A DNA stretch of 25,391 nt. It comes from a virus. How positions within the stretch are numbered: position 1 is the stretch's first letter; the number at the start of each line of letters is the position of its first letter. This document shows positions 6,253-13,771 of the stretch, one piece after another. The DNA lies in the IMG/VR virus record IMGVR_UViG_3300031351_000018, positions 1 to 25,391 of that record, one strand, 5' to 3'. The notes below the pieces were generated by a model. It was not told the origin of the DNA and did not search any database. It saw only the letters and a program-made list of their open reading frames with translations. The translations under genes were made by a program, and so were the position numbers.

Positions 6253-8379
6253 ATGCCGTATAAGACACTAAGCGAATTACCGCCACCAGTTAAAGATAAT
6301 CTACCCACTCACGCTGAGGAAATATATATGGCAGCCTATAATTCTGCCTGGGAGCAGCACGGGAAGGAAAACAATGCGGAGATAATATGTAATTCGATAG
6401 CGTGGGCTGCCGTCAAGAAAGCCTATAAAAAGAACACCGAGGGCAAATGGGTAGCCAAAGAAGCCGTTCATCCTCATGGCGAGCATATCTGTGTATGCTC
6501 TAAGTGTGGCAAAGAAATAACTGTCCAAGAAGATGTGAGGTGCAACACTCAAGAGTGTCCGGAGTGCGGTGCTCCAATGGTGGCTAAAGAAGCAGGTGAA
6601 AAAAGAACCAAGGAGGCGATTATGCCAAATAAACTAAGTGATGAAAACAAGAGACAACTCATACAACAAGGCTTAACTACTGAATATGGACTTGGTGTGG
6701 ACGATACCATTCCAAGAGGTGTGTGGGTTGAAGATGTCTTTGAAAGTGAAGTAATTTACAACGTTAATGGGCAGTCCTATAAAGTAAGTTATAAGCTAGG
6801 CGAAGATGGGAAAACCACTTTTGGAGAGCCTGAAAAGGTAGCGCGCCAGACAATCTATAAGCCATTGGAATCTCTACGAACTACATACTCCGAGATTATA
6901 CAGGAAGCAGGCAGACGAAATGCCAACTTGGACTCTGCTCGGATAAAGAAGATTGTGGCATTGTGTCAGGAATTGTTGTCTTCTGAAGAGCCAGAGGAGA
7001 AGGAGACCAAGGAAGCCTTGAAAGAGGCTAAGTCAGTCTTAACCCTGATTAAAGAACAGGCAGTTATGAAGACTGAGGATGGTATGAAGTTCCCTGCGGC
7101 TGCCTATGCCTATATCGGAGACCCAGAGAAGTCTACAACCTGGAAACTCCGATTATGGGAAGACCCCACAAAGAAAGTTACCAGGGCACAGTTAGGACGG
7201 GCTGCTGCTGCCTTGAGTCCTGGCGGATTCAGAGGGCAGAAAGTGGCTATACCTTCTGCTGACCTGCCGGCTGTCAAAAGGAAGATAAGGGCTGAATATC
7301 GCAAGCTCGATGTGGAAGATGAGGAAATACCGAGGTGGGTGCGGGAAGTTGAGACGCGGGAAGAAGTATTAGACTATATACCTCTCACGGAGGTCACATT
7401 TGACAAGGGAAGAGCTACTGTAATCATTATCAAGGCTGGATTCAACGCAACTAAAGATAGGTACTATCCCAAGGAAGTTTTGCAGCGGGATTATGGCATC
7501 TTTGAGGGGCTCAAGATGTATGCCGACCACCCGACTGAATCTGAAGAGAAAGAACGCCCTGAGAGGTCGATAAGGGAATGGGTTGCTACACTTAAAGACG
7601 TAACTTGTGATGAAAGTGGCACTGTCGCTGGGGTTGCTGAAATCATCGAACCTTGGTTGATGCAGAAGTTAGCTGCGTTGCGAGATAAGCAGATGCTGTC
7701 TGAAATGGGCATCTCAATCAATGCAGTGGGCAGCGCTTCTAAAACTACCATCGATGGAGTTGAAACGCTCTCAATTGAAAAGTTGGAGCGGGCAAATTCG
7801 GTTGATTTCGTAACTGAACCTGGTGCCGGTGGAGTAGTCACATTATACGAATCGGACAGGCAGAGGAATGTCGATTTAGTGGAACTGGCGACCTTAAAGG
7901 AGCGCCGCCCTGACTTGGTAAAACTTATCGAAACCAATGTCAGAGCAGAAATAACCAAGGAGGTAAAGAAACACATGGACGACCAAGAAAGGATTACTGA
8001 ACTGGAGGGTCAGATTGAAACCCTGACCACAGAGCGCGACAACCTCAAAGAAGCCGCTGAAAAGGCAGAGAAGGAGAAGGCACAAGCCGAAGCACAAGCC
8101 CTCATTAAGGAGGCTGTAGACAAGGCTGAGCTACCCGATGCTGCCAAAGAGCGCCTTATTGAGAGGTTCAAGGATGCGGAGTCTGCTGAGGGAATAGAGG
8201 AAGCGATAAAGGCGGAAGCCGATTATATCGCCAAACTATCCGAGGCGGGCAAGGTTAAGAATCTGGGAGGTTCAACGCCAAATCCTGAGAAGGATAAAGA
8301 AGCGTTGAAGGAATCATTCAAGCGCATGAACCCGGAATGGACAGACGCACAGTTAGAAACTGCTGTCTCTGGGCGCTAA
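6253..8379 (+). CDS. ChaB / zinc ribbon / prohead protease / scaffold fusion protein
   Basis: 708 residues, long for a prohead protease. Residues 1-70 are a ChaB-like domain (PYKTLSELPPPVKDNLPTHA, EEIYMAAYNSAWEQ, IAWAAVKKAY, GKW). A zinc ribbon follows (Cys80/82/85, Cys97/102/105). Residues about 270-350 hold a small alpha-rich module (AYAYIGD ... SADLPAVKRKIRAEYRKL). Residues about 365-545 are protease-like: GFNATKDRYYPKEVL, MYADHPTE with candidate catalytic His426, and EMGISINA with candidate Ser488, followed by RANSVDFVTEPGAGG. From about 575 to 650 a long Glu/Lys/Ala coiled coil forms a scaffold-like tail. The protein likely organises and then processes the procapsid. Ribosome binding site TTAAGGAG precedes the ATG. 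Two in-frame ATGs (6622, 7975) follow AAGGAGG and could give shorter products. Confidence 0.82.
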   Translation: MPYKTLSELPPPVKDNLPTHAEEIYMAAYNSAWEQHGKENNAEIICNSIAWAAVKKAYKKNTEGKWVAKEAVHPHGEHICVCSKCGKEITVQEDVRCNTQECPECGAPMVAKEAGEKRTKEAIMPNKLSDENKRQLIQQGLTTEYGLGVDDTIPRGVWVEDVFESEVIYNVNGQSYKVSYKLGEDGKTTFGEPEKVARQTIYKPLESLRTTYSEIIQEAGRRNANLDSARIKKIVALCQELLSSEEPEEKETKEALKEAKSVLTLIKEQAVMKTEDGMKFPAAAYAYIGDPEKSTTWKLRLWEDPTKKVTRAQLGRAAAALSPGGFRGQKVAIPSADLPAVKRKIRAEYRKLDVEDEEIPRWVREVETREEVLDYIPLTEVTFDKGRATVIIIKAGFNATKDRYYPKEVLQRDYGIFEGLKMYADHPTESEEKERPERSIREWVATLKDVTCDESGTVAGVAEIIEPWLMQKLAALRDKQMLSEMGISINAVGSASKTTIDGVETLSIEKLERANSVDFVTEPGAGGVVTLYESDRQRNVDLVELATLKERRPDLVKLIETNVRAEITKEVKKHMDDQERITELEGQIETLTTERDNLKEAAEKAEKEKAQAEAQALIKEAVDKAELPDAAKERLIERFKDAESAEGIEEAIKAEADYIAKLSEAGKVKNLGGSTPNPEKDKEALKESFKRMNPEWTDAQLETAVSGR
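7975..8379 (+). CDS. Possible nested scaffold protein from internal start
   Basis: An in-frame internal ATG (residue 575 of the fusion) is preceded by AAGGAGGT at 7957-7964, 10 bases from the ATG. It would yield a 134-residue protein made of the coiled-coil region and C-terminal tail only (begins MDDQERITELEGQIETLTTE). Lambda is the known precedent: its C protease gene contains the nested scaffold gene Nu3. Lys-Glu codon pairs make AAGGAG by chance, so the site may be accidental. Confidence 0.4.
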   Translation: MDDQERITELEGQIETLTTERDNLKEAAEKAEKEKAQAEAQALIKEAVDKAELPDAAKERLIERFKDAESAEGIEEAIKAEADYIAKLSEAGKVKNLGGSTPNPEKDKEALKESFKRMNPEWTDAQLETAVSGR

Positions 8380-8399
8380 AAGTGGGACTATCCCACTTT
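8379..8399 (+). other. Hairpin between scaffold and cement genes
   Basis: A perfect 9-bp inverted repeat, AAAGTGGGA (8379-8387) and TCCCACTTT (8391-8399), has a 3-base loop and starts at the last base of the protease stop codon. There is no following T-run, so it is more likely an mRNA processing or stability element, or a weak terminator. Confidence 0.6.
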
Positions 8400-8432
8400 C
8401 CAACTTAACAAAATAACATGGAGGTAAACAAA

Positions 8433-9467
8433 ATGCCGTATGGAGTTTATACAGCAGGAGACGCTGGAGACGAGGTTTCCAGCACCTATGAAGGTAGGCA
8501 CTTGACCTTCACCGAAAGCCAGCTTACTCACCCCTCTCATCCGGCAGATGGGTTTGTCAATAAAGGCGACCCTGTCTTATGTGGGGAAAATATAGTGGGC
8601 GTGGCTTTCATTAGCGCTGCGGCTGACACTGACCTAATTTCTATCGATACCGAGGGAATCTGGCAGCTATCAGTTGTGGCCACTAACGAAGACGATGATA
8701 TTGCGGTGGCGGTTGGTGATGAATTGTTTATCAATAAAACCACCTGCATAATCAGCAAAAACCCCAACAAGAACACGCACCAGAGATTCGGTTATGCTCT
8801 TTATGCAATCGGGGCAGGGGAAACTGATGTCATCCCAGTCAAGGTTCACTTCGACCCTGATGATGCGACAGAATTGGTTGGTGTGTCTGGGGCGGCTTAC
8901 ACAACCGCGCTAGCCAATACTTTCCGTGAATATAGATATCAGTGCAGTGCGGCATCCGGCGCATCACAGGGCATCTATATCCGCCAGTACTTGACTGGTG
9001 ACGGAACGCTAACTGCTAACTCACTACGAGCCTATACTGATATCGTGGGTGTAACAATCGGTAACGCTTATGGCGCCCACCTTTCATTAGGTATGGGTGA
9101 AAGCACAACCGGGGGCGCAATCACGGGGCTTGGCGTAGCGGTAAGAGCTACACTAGGACTACCGGATGTCGCCTTAGCAGCTGGTGGAACTTATGCCGCT
9201 ATCATGCCAGAGATATATGCCTTCGGTGCTGCATCTGACCCAGCGGCAGTTACACAACTATCATTTATCAAGTGTGTAGCTGGTGGTGATGCCGCTGGTA
9301 TAGAAGACATCGATGACAAGGCGTATCTGTTGGTAATAGATGGGGTTGCTGAAGGTGCTAATAATATGGTTGTAGCTTCCAACACAGAAGCCAACTATGT
9401 ATCTGCCGCTCGATGCTTAATCAATGGAGTTGAGAAGTGGCTGATGTTTGCTAGTGCCTCTGGATAG
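8433..9467 (+). CDS. Capsid cement/decoration protein (DUF2190-like N-terminus)
   Basis: 344 residues. Residues about 25-125 resemble DUF2190 capsid-decoration proteins: a GDPVLCGENIVGVAFISAAA strand region, then a GIWQLSVVA strand, then VAVGDELFIN, and a Gly-rich FGYAL strand. The C-terminal half is an extra Gly/Ala-rich, beta-type domain (about 130-340) without catalytic motifs. The start is ATG 8433, seven bases after GGAGGT; an upstream in-frame ATG at 8418 overlaps that ribosome binding site and has none of its own. It lies between the protease-scaffold and major capsid genes, where cement proteins usually are. It ends in TAG, with a TAA two codons later. Likely binds the outer surface of the mature capsid. 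Confidence 0.72.
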   Translation: MPYGVYTAGDAGDEVSSTYEGRHLTFTESQLTHPSHPADGFVNKGDPVLCGENIVGVAFISAAADTDLISIDTEGIWQLSVVATNEDDDIAVAVGDELFINKTTCIISKNPNKNTHQRFGYALYAIGAGETDVIPVKVHFDPDDATELVGVSGAAYTTALANTFREYRYQCSAASGASQGIYIRQYLTGDGTLTANSLRAYTDIVGVTIGNAYGAHLSLGMGESTTGGAITGLGVAVRATLGLPDVALAAGGTYAAIMPEIYAFGAASDPAAVTQLSFIKCVAGGDAAGIEDIDDKAYLLVIDGVAEGANNMVVASNTEANYVSAARCLINGVEKWLMFASASG

Positions 9468-9492
9468 AGTAACTAAAAAAGGAGTAAGGATA

Positions 9493-9834
9493 ATGCGTAA
9501 AATAAAACTGGCTGACTACATGGTAAAAGTCAAAGCCCCCGACCAGATGAATCCGGGGAAGATAATAGAGGGCGAATACCCTTATCGTGTCAAGGATTCA
9601 ATTCTCAATCTAATGTTCATTCCAAGTTTGCAATTGAACGGTGCCGAACTGGTCAAGCAGAATGTGCTGGCTATGAAGCTAGAACAATGCAAAGAGGATG
9701 TAATTCTGTTAGAGGATGAGGAATATAACAGGATTAAACGAGCAATAGATACCTTCAAGGGCTTCGGCAGGAACGATGTAGAACTTGTAACACGCATTAA
9801 CGAGGCGGAGGTTGTGGCGGTGGAACAAAAATAA
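9493..9834 (+). CDS. Hypothetical head-region protein
   Basis: 113 residues (begins MRKIKLADYMVKVK). It has a basic N-terminus, a beta/alpha middle (YRVKDSILNLMFIPSLQLNG) and an acidic helical end (LLEDEEYNRIKRAIDTFKGF, then VELVTRINEAEVVAVEQK). Function not recognised; genes of this size between cement and capsid genes are common in Mu-like and lambda-like head clusters. The chosen ATG follows AAAAAAGGAG at about nine bases; an earlier in-frame ATG at 9448 lies inside the previous gene and is rejected. Confidence 0.65.
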   Translation: MRKIKLADYMVKVKAPDQMNPGKIIEGEYPYRVKDSILNLMFIPSLQLNGAELVKQNVLAMKLEQCKEDVILLEDEEYNRIKRAIDTFKGFGRNDVELVTRINEAEVVAVEQK

Positions 9835-9850
9835 ACTAGGAGGTTCTTTG

Positions 9851-10972
9851 ATGGAACTGATGAAGTTAATGGAGGACTGGAAGGGTTTTGTCGCCCTCTC
9901 TGATGTTCAGAGAGGCGAGGGCTATGAGTTAAGGTTAAAGGAGACCATCGACCTGCTCTCAAACGCAATGAACCTTCCAGCCCACAAACACGAATACCTG
10001 ATAAGGGAAGCACTGACCACTTCAGACTTCCCGCTACTGTTCGGCGATGTCCTGGATAGACAGGTCTTGGCTTCCTATAAAGCCGTTGACCCTGTTTGGA
10101 AGGCATTTGTCAAGATGTCCACCGTTCCCAGAATATCCCCTCAAGTCGGCGGATATAGGTTTGCCATTACCGGGGGAGACCAGAAGCTAAATAAAGTAGC
10201 TGAAAAGGGCGAATATCTGGCAAGTGACCGAGACGAAACCAGATATAGCCTATCAGTCGACAAGTATGGGCGCCAGTTTGACATATCTTGGGAAGCACTA
10301 ATCAACGATGACTTGGGTGCTTTGAAGGACACGCCAGAGAGGTTTGCCCGGGCTGCGGTAAGGACTGAACACGACACAGTTACTTCTACTTATGCTGGGA
10401 ACGCAGTGCTCTATAGCAGTGCTGCTGGACAAGGCAATGCCGTAGGTACTGCTTTAAGCATAGCTGCTCTTGAGACAGGGGTAGAGACAATGTCCTCATT
10501 CTTGGATGCTGCTAACCAGCCAATAATGAATAGGGCTAAATATCTAGTCGTGCCCCCAGCACTTGAAATGACGGCTCGCCAAATCTTGACCTCAACCAAC
10601 AAGATGTGGACGGCTGCAGCTGGTGCTGCGATAGCCTACCCAACAACCAATGTAATAGCCACCTATGGATTGTCTTTAATAGTTGACCCGTATCTGGCGA
10701 TATATGGCACCGCTGCCAATCTTACTACTCAGTGGTATCTATTCTCAGACCCGAAGGATATTGCAGCTCTTGAGTTTGCTCATCTTAAAGGACATGAGCG
10801 ACCTGAGATTTGCATGAAGGCAAGCGACAAGGTAACTATTGGCGGTGGGGCAATCACCCCAATGAGTGGCGATTTTGCTACGGACAATGTATTCTACCGA
10901 GTCCGCTTGGTCTTTGGTGGAACTACACTCGATTGGAGAGCCACTTATATAGGCGGAGACAACACACTATAA
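9851..10972 (+). CDS. Major capsid protein (Mu gpT-like, HK97 fold)
   Basis: 373 residues. The segment with WKAFVKMSTVPRISPQ, then GDQKLNKVAEKGEYLASDRD, then YSLSVDKYGRQFDISWEALI, then DDLGALKDTPERFARAAVRT follows the pattern of Mu gpT-type major head subunits: an E-loop and spine-helix arrangement of the HK97 fold. A late YLVVPPALEMTARQILTS segment and a YLFSDPKDIAALEFAHLKGH strand are also typical. The start is ATG 9851, seven bases after AGGAGGT; the frame extends to TTG 9812 inside the previous gene, which is less likely. It forms the icosahedral shell. The N-terminal about 75 helical residues could be a scaffolding delta domain removed by the protease (inference). Confidence 0.9.
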   Translation: MELMKLMEDWKGFVALSDVQRGEGYELRLKETIDLLSNAMNLPAHKHEYLIREALTTSDFPLLFGDVLDRQVLASYKAVDPVWKAFVKMSTVPRISPQVGGYRFAITGGDQKLNKVAEKGEYLASDRDETRYSLSVDKYGRQFDISWEALINDDLGALKDTPERFARAAVRTEHDTVTSTYAGNAVLYSSAAGQGNAVGTALSIAALETGVETMSSFLDAANQPIMNRAKYLVVPPALEMTARQILTSTNKMWTAAAGAAIAYPTTNVIATYGLSLIVDPYLAIYGTAANLTTQWYLFSDPKDIAALEFAHLKGHERPEICMKASDKVTIGGGAITPMSGDFATDNVFYRVRLVFGGTTLDWRATYIGGDNTL

Positions 10973-10994
10973 AAGGAGTGAAAACTAGAACTAG

Positions 10995-11045
10995 CTAGTC
11001 GGGGCGAGGGGGGTTTTGCTCCTTTACCTCTCTCGTTCCGGCTAG
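10995..11045 (+). other. Long RNA hairpin after the major capsid gene
   Basis: A 19-bp uninterrupted stem pairs 10995-11013 with 11027-11045 around a 13-base loop. Five of the pairs are G-U, so the structure forms in the + strand RNA but would be a poor DNA cruciform. No T-run follows, so it is not a standard terminator. It ends six bases before the ribosome binding site of the next gene (GGAGGAG, 11051-11057) and may act as an mRNA processing or stability element separating abundant capsid expression from downstream genes (inference). Confidence 0.8.
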
Positions 11046-11063
11046 ACTTTGGAGGAGAATAAT

Positions 11064-11363
11064 ATGAACTCTGTAACAGATTTCCCGTGGAATTATGCTC
11101 ATGTGGCTGCAAGCGTTCAGGTAAGTCCTGGCCCATGTGTACTACATCATATAACGGTCAATGGATTGACTACTGCCGGTGATTGTACCGTGCATGACAA
11201 CCCAGCAGCGGCTGGGACTGTCATTGCCATATTACATCTTGACCCGACTACATCCATATCTGTTCAACCAATAAACTTGGCTTACGATGTGGAGTGTGGA
11301 ACGGGACTATATCTTCTCTATGATGGAACACTGGTTGCAGACCTAACAGTGAGCTATAAATAG
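11064..11363 (+). CDS. Small beta-rich structural protein
   Basis: 99 residues (begins MNSVTDFPWNYAHVAASVQV). It contains PGPCVLHHITVNGLTTAGDC, a Pro-Ala turn, a TVIAILHLDP strand and ends with TGLYLLYDGTLVADLTVSYK. This about-100-residue beta-barrel pattern (VLH-x-ITVN ... GLYL ... ADLTVSY) is frequent among phage structural accessory proteins. The ATG at 11064 follows GGAGGAG at seven bases; an earlier in-frame ATG at 11049 overlaps it. First of the genes between capsid and connectors; probably a decoration or fibre-base protein, with modest certainty. Confidence 0.65.
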   Translation: MNSVTDFPWNYAHVAASVQVSPGPCVLHHITVNGLTTAGDCTVHDNPAAAGTVIAILHLDPTTSISVQPINLAYDVECGTGLYLLYDGTLVADLTVSYK

Positions 11364-11371
11364 GAGCTAAT

Positions 11372-11617
11372 ATGGCTAGAACGCCTGAAAATATAAACTT
11401 TTGTATATTCACTGAATGCCATTACCTTGAGGGTGAAGAGTGCACAGTTGAAGAGTGTGTTTTTAGTAAGAAGGCACAAAGATGGTGGGAGTGGACTCTG
11501 GTGCGTGGTCTTGATGTGCGTAGTGCTCCACCCATCGGAAAACACAGGCTTTACAATTTATGGGTAAGTGAAAATGGCTATCTTGAGGGCGAATGGGAGA
11601 ATATCCCCAAATCTTAA
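11372..11617 (+). CDS. Cys-containing hypothetical protein
   Basis: 81 residues. Cys11, Cys16, Cys24 and Cys29 lie in the first third (FCIFTECHYLEGEECTVEEC), spaced like a small metal-binding or disulfide knuckle. The rest is Trp-rich (WWEWTLVRGLDV, LYNLWVSENGYLEGEWENIP), with repeated YLEGE segments at about residues 18-22 and 69-73. No family recognised. AGGAG five bases before the ATG. Overlaps nothing; next gene starts 17 bases after the TAA. Confidence 0.6.
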   Translation: MARTPENINFCIFTECHYLEGEECTVEECVFSKKAQRWWEWTLVRGLDVRSAPPIGKHRLYNLWVSENGYLEGEWENIPKS

Positions 11618-11634
11618 TGAGGGAGGAAAAAACA

Positions 11635-12003
11635 ATGGCGAGAGAAGTTACGGAATTCGTAACCCCCGCAGACTTGGATGCAATACCTGATGGGACTACC
11701 TACAAGAGGATGAGTACTACCGAGCAGACCAAACTTGGTGGTATTGAGGAGGGTGCTGATGTCAACCCCACAGATTTAGCTGACCTTGATTCCACGGCAG
11801 CTACCAAGTTAGGTAACATTGAGGACAATGCTACTGCTGACCAGACTGCTGCTGAAATGCAGGCATCTATCTTGGGGCAATCTGACGCTGATATTGGACT
11901 GATGGCAGTCTCTGCATCGTCTGGGGAGAAGAAGGTCTATAGTGTCCACATTAATGCATCTGGCAACTTGGAAGCCGATAACGAAGATACTGCGGAGAGT
12001 TAA
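11635..12003 (+). CDS. Fibre-like protein A (MAREVTEF family)
   Basis: 122 residues. The N-terminus MAREVTEF is shared with the next gene. A linker contains recurring tail-fibre type units: YKRMSTTEQTKLGGIEEGAD, and a TKLGNIEDNATADQTAAEMQ segment (pattern T-K-L-x-x-I-E-x-x-A). Such units connect domains in phage fibres and appendages. The C-terminus (GEKKVYSVHINASGNLEAD) is short and beta-like. The start is ATG 11635 after GGGAGGA; an in-frame ATG at 11593 lies inside the previous gene. Inferred to be a short fibre or adaptor on the head, from its place after the capsid gene. Confidence 0.65.
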   Translation: MAREVTEFVTPADLDAIPDGTTYKRMSTTEQTKLGGIEEGADVNPTDLADLDSTAATKLGNIEDNATADQTAAEMQASILGQSDADIGLMAVSASSGEKKVYSVHINASGNLEADNEDTAES

Positions 12004-12255
12004 GTGGCTAGAGAAGTTACTGAGTTTATTACTAGTGGCGTGCCACAAGCGGAATTTGATGCTCACACACATAACTACCGCAAGGTAACACAGATAGGTG
12101 CTGATGGGGATTACAGATGGGCTAGTCCTACTATAAGGGATATAGCGGATGATGACCTAACCTGGGCTCATGATAGTATTCCAGATAAAGATATTGCAGC
12201 TGTAGGTATAACTGTGGCTACATCGCCAACAAGTACGCCGGTTAAGGAGGAATAA
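12004..12255 (+). CDS. Fibre-like protein B (MAREVTEF family, GTG start)
   Basis: 83 residues starting at GTG, directly after the TAA of protein A. It begins MAREVTEF, the same eight residues as its neighbour, but with different wobble bases, then SGVPQAEFDAHTHNYRKVTQ, and ends PTSTPVKEE. The DAHTHNYRKV segment resembles short phage fibre linkers. The reading frame lacks an ATG for this start, and a CGGAGAG lies just upstream as ribosome binding site. Probably a fibre/decoration partner of protein A; function unproven. Confidence 0.6.
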   Translation: MAREVTEFITSGVPQAEFDAHTHNYRKVTQIGADGDYRWASPTIRDIADDDLTWAHDSIPDKDIAAVGITVATSPTSTPVKEE

Positions 12256-12564
12256 ATGCCTGACCCAAGAATATTTCCAATAGATACTGAAGATTCAAGT
12301 TTTGCAGTTGCAGGTGCTTTAAGTACACTTGTATTAGCAACTAATCCCGATAGAGTGGGGCTTGACCTTATAAATACTGCACAGCCAGCAGAGGCTATTT
12401 GGCTGGGGCTTGGACATGCTGCCACTGTAGGGATGGGCAAAACTTTGACAACTTACGGCAGCACTTATCACATGGGGACTGAGAATCTGTTTTTAGGTGC
12501 TATTTATGCTGTGAGTATTAGTGGTCTAGCTTTCTTAGCGATTAGCGAGGAGGCCAAACCATAA
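12256..12564 (+). CDS. Small beta-sheet phage structural protein
   Basis: 102 residues (begins MPDPRIFPIDTEDSSFAVAG). The middle has NPDRVGLDLINTAQPAEAIW, then LGLGHAAT, and the end has ENLFLGAIYAVSISGLAFLA, then ISEEAKP. The pattern N-P-x-R-V-G-L ... I-W-L-G-L-G ... G-x-I-Y-A-(I/V)-S ... E recurs in about-100-residue phage structural proteins with a beta-sandwich shape. AAGGAGG nine bases before the ATG. The next ATG overlaps its TAA by one base. Likely a capsid or tail accessory protein. Confidence 0.65.
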   Translation: MPDPRIFPIDTEDSSFAVAGALSTLVLATNPDRVGLDLINTAQPAEAIWLGLGHAATVGMGKTLTTYGSTYHMGTENLFLGAIYAVSISGLAFLAISEEAKP

Positions 12565-13049
12565 TGGATGGTATAGTTAATCCAACCGATATTCGCCCAA
12601 TCCTAGATATAATCGGTGAATTTGAGGACATTGAGGAGACCCTTGCCGCCATTACTGAAGAGATTATAGAGGATACTGAGGCTATCAGGGCAACTACAGA
12701 TGCCGAGGCTATTTTAAGCGAAATAGCTGGGCAGATAGCCACAGATGGTAATGTGCAGAACCTCTATATTGCCGAAGCTCCAGCAGGTATATTTAGACCT
12801 ATATGCGTCAAGATAGATTTTACCAATCATACCGCCGGTGAAACAGTGGTTATAAAGACTCATTATCGCATAGCCCCTGGGGGTGCCCATATTGAACATG
12901 ATTCAGTGACCTACGCAGGAGTCGTTAGCCCCGAGCTAATCAATATAGACCTAGAACCCAATCGGTATGGAATTAAGGTAACTATCCAAAAGACAGCAGG
13001 AACAAACCGAGCCTACGATTGGGAAGTTTTCTATGAGGAGGCTCCATAA
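12564..13049 (+). CDS. Helical stalk plus beta-domain structural protein
   Basis: 161 residues. The first 70 residues are acidic and heptad-like (IEETLAAITEEIIEDTEAIR), fitting a coiled-coil stalk; residues about 75-161 form an alternating beta domain ending NRAYDWEVFYEEAP. This stalk-plus-head layout suits a fibre or decoration protein. Starts one base into the preceding TAA; the next gene starts one base into its own TAA, so the three genes are probably translated together. Family not recognised. Confidence 0.6.
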   Translation: MDGIVNPTDIRPILDIIGEFEDIEETLAAITEEIIEDTEAIRATTDAEAILSEIAGQIATDGNVQNLYIAEAPAGIFRPICVKIDFTNHTAGETVVIKTHYRIAPGGAHIEHDSVTYAGVVSPELINIDLEPNRYGIKVTIQKTAGTNRAYDWEVFYEEAP

Positions 13050-13771
13050 TGACAGTTCACTATGATGCTTTAGCTATAAACAGAAATATTGCATTAGACC
13101 TTCCGTTCAGGGAAGGAGTTGGAACTATCACTCACAGCCTTGCTAGGACGAAGCCTGTTGTAACGATAGTAGATGTTGGTGGGGTATGGACGACCCTTGA
13201 TTCGTATCTAAATGTTCTTACCCTTAATGGAGCAAACGATTATCTGTGGGCTTCGGCAGCGGATACTGCGCTCTTGGACTTCACTGGTCAGGATTATAGC
13301 ATTGGCGGATGGTTCTTTTTAACATCCGGTGGAGCAGATGATAAAACACTATTAAGTCGCTTTCTTGTAAGCACTGATGGGTGGGAATTATATCATTATA
13401 CAAACCTTATTCTTACCTTGAGGCATCATCACGCAAGTCAGGGAGTGGGCAATGAACGAACATCAGCCTACTCAACTAATTGGGCTTTTAATAAATGGTG
13501 GTTTTTGGGTGTTAGCCGTAACGGAGTAGCAGCTCAATTCTGGCGTGGTGATGTAAATGGATTCGGTTCTCTTACAACAACCATACAAGCAGGCGGGTTG
13601 GTTGACCCTGATGCCTGTAATCGCAATCTCCATATTGGGCGTGATGCTGCTATAGGCACTAATCTTTATAATGGCGGAATGTGGAGACCCAGAATATGGT
13701 TTGAGAGATACATTACTGAAGCCGAATGGCAGCAGATATGGGAAAAAGAAGTGGAATGGTTTAGGTCATGA
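13049..13771 (+). CDS. LamG/concanavalin-like glycan-binding protein (head side)
   Basis: 240 residues. The jelly-roll pattern is clear: YLWASAADTALLDFTGQDYS, then IGGWFFLTSG, then a KTLLSRF strand, WELYHYTNLILTLRHHH, then NKWWFLGVSRNG, and finally NLHIGRDAAIGTNLYNGGMW with RPRIWFERYITEAEWQQIW. The order (framing strands with YSIGGW-F and W-x-x-x-G-V-S-R-x-G) is the Laminin-G_3/LamG-like fold used by phages for surface binding. GAGGAGG precedes the ATG. Its position between the capsid and connector genes suggests display on the head; binding target unknown. Confidence 0.75.
   Translation: MTVHYDALAINRNIALDLPFREGVGTITHSLARTKPVVTIVDVGGVWTTLDSYLNVLTLNGANDYLWASAADTALLDFTGQDYSIGGWFFLTSGGADDKTLLSRFLVSTDGWELYHYTNLILTLRHHHASQGVGNERTSAYSTNWAFNKWWFLGVSRNGVAAQFWRGDVNGFGSLTTTIQAGGLVDPDACNRNLHIGRDAAIGTNLYNGGMWRPRIWFERYITEAEWQQIWEKEVEWFRS

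Noticed and set aside
7491-7976. 161-codon minus-strand ORF within the protease region
   Set aside because: Ser/Thr-rich shadow of the coding strand, without start signals; the + strand product is clearly recognised.
8106-8120. Third internal ribosome binding site (AAGGAGG) in the scaffold part
   Set aside because: No start codon lies at a proper distance in frame; it results from Lys-Glu codons.
9582-10106. 174-codon minus-strand ORF over the start of the capsid gene
   Set aside because: It crosses two + strand genes with good ribosome binding sites and shows no domain pattern.
10973-11045. Intrinsic terminator after the major capsid gene
   Set aside because: The stem is strong but not followed by a run of T; described as an RNA hairpin of another kind.
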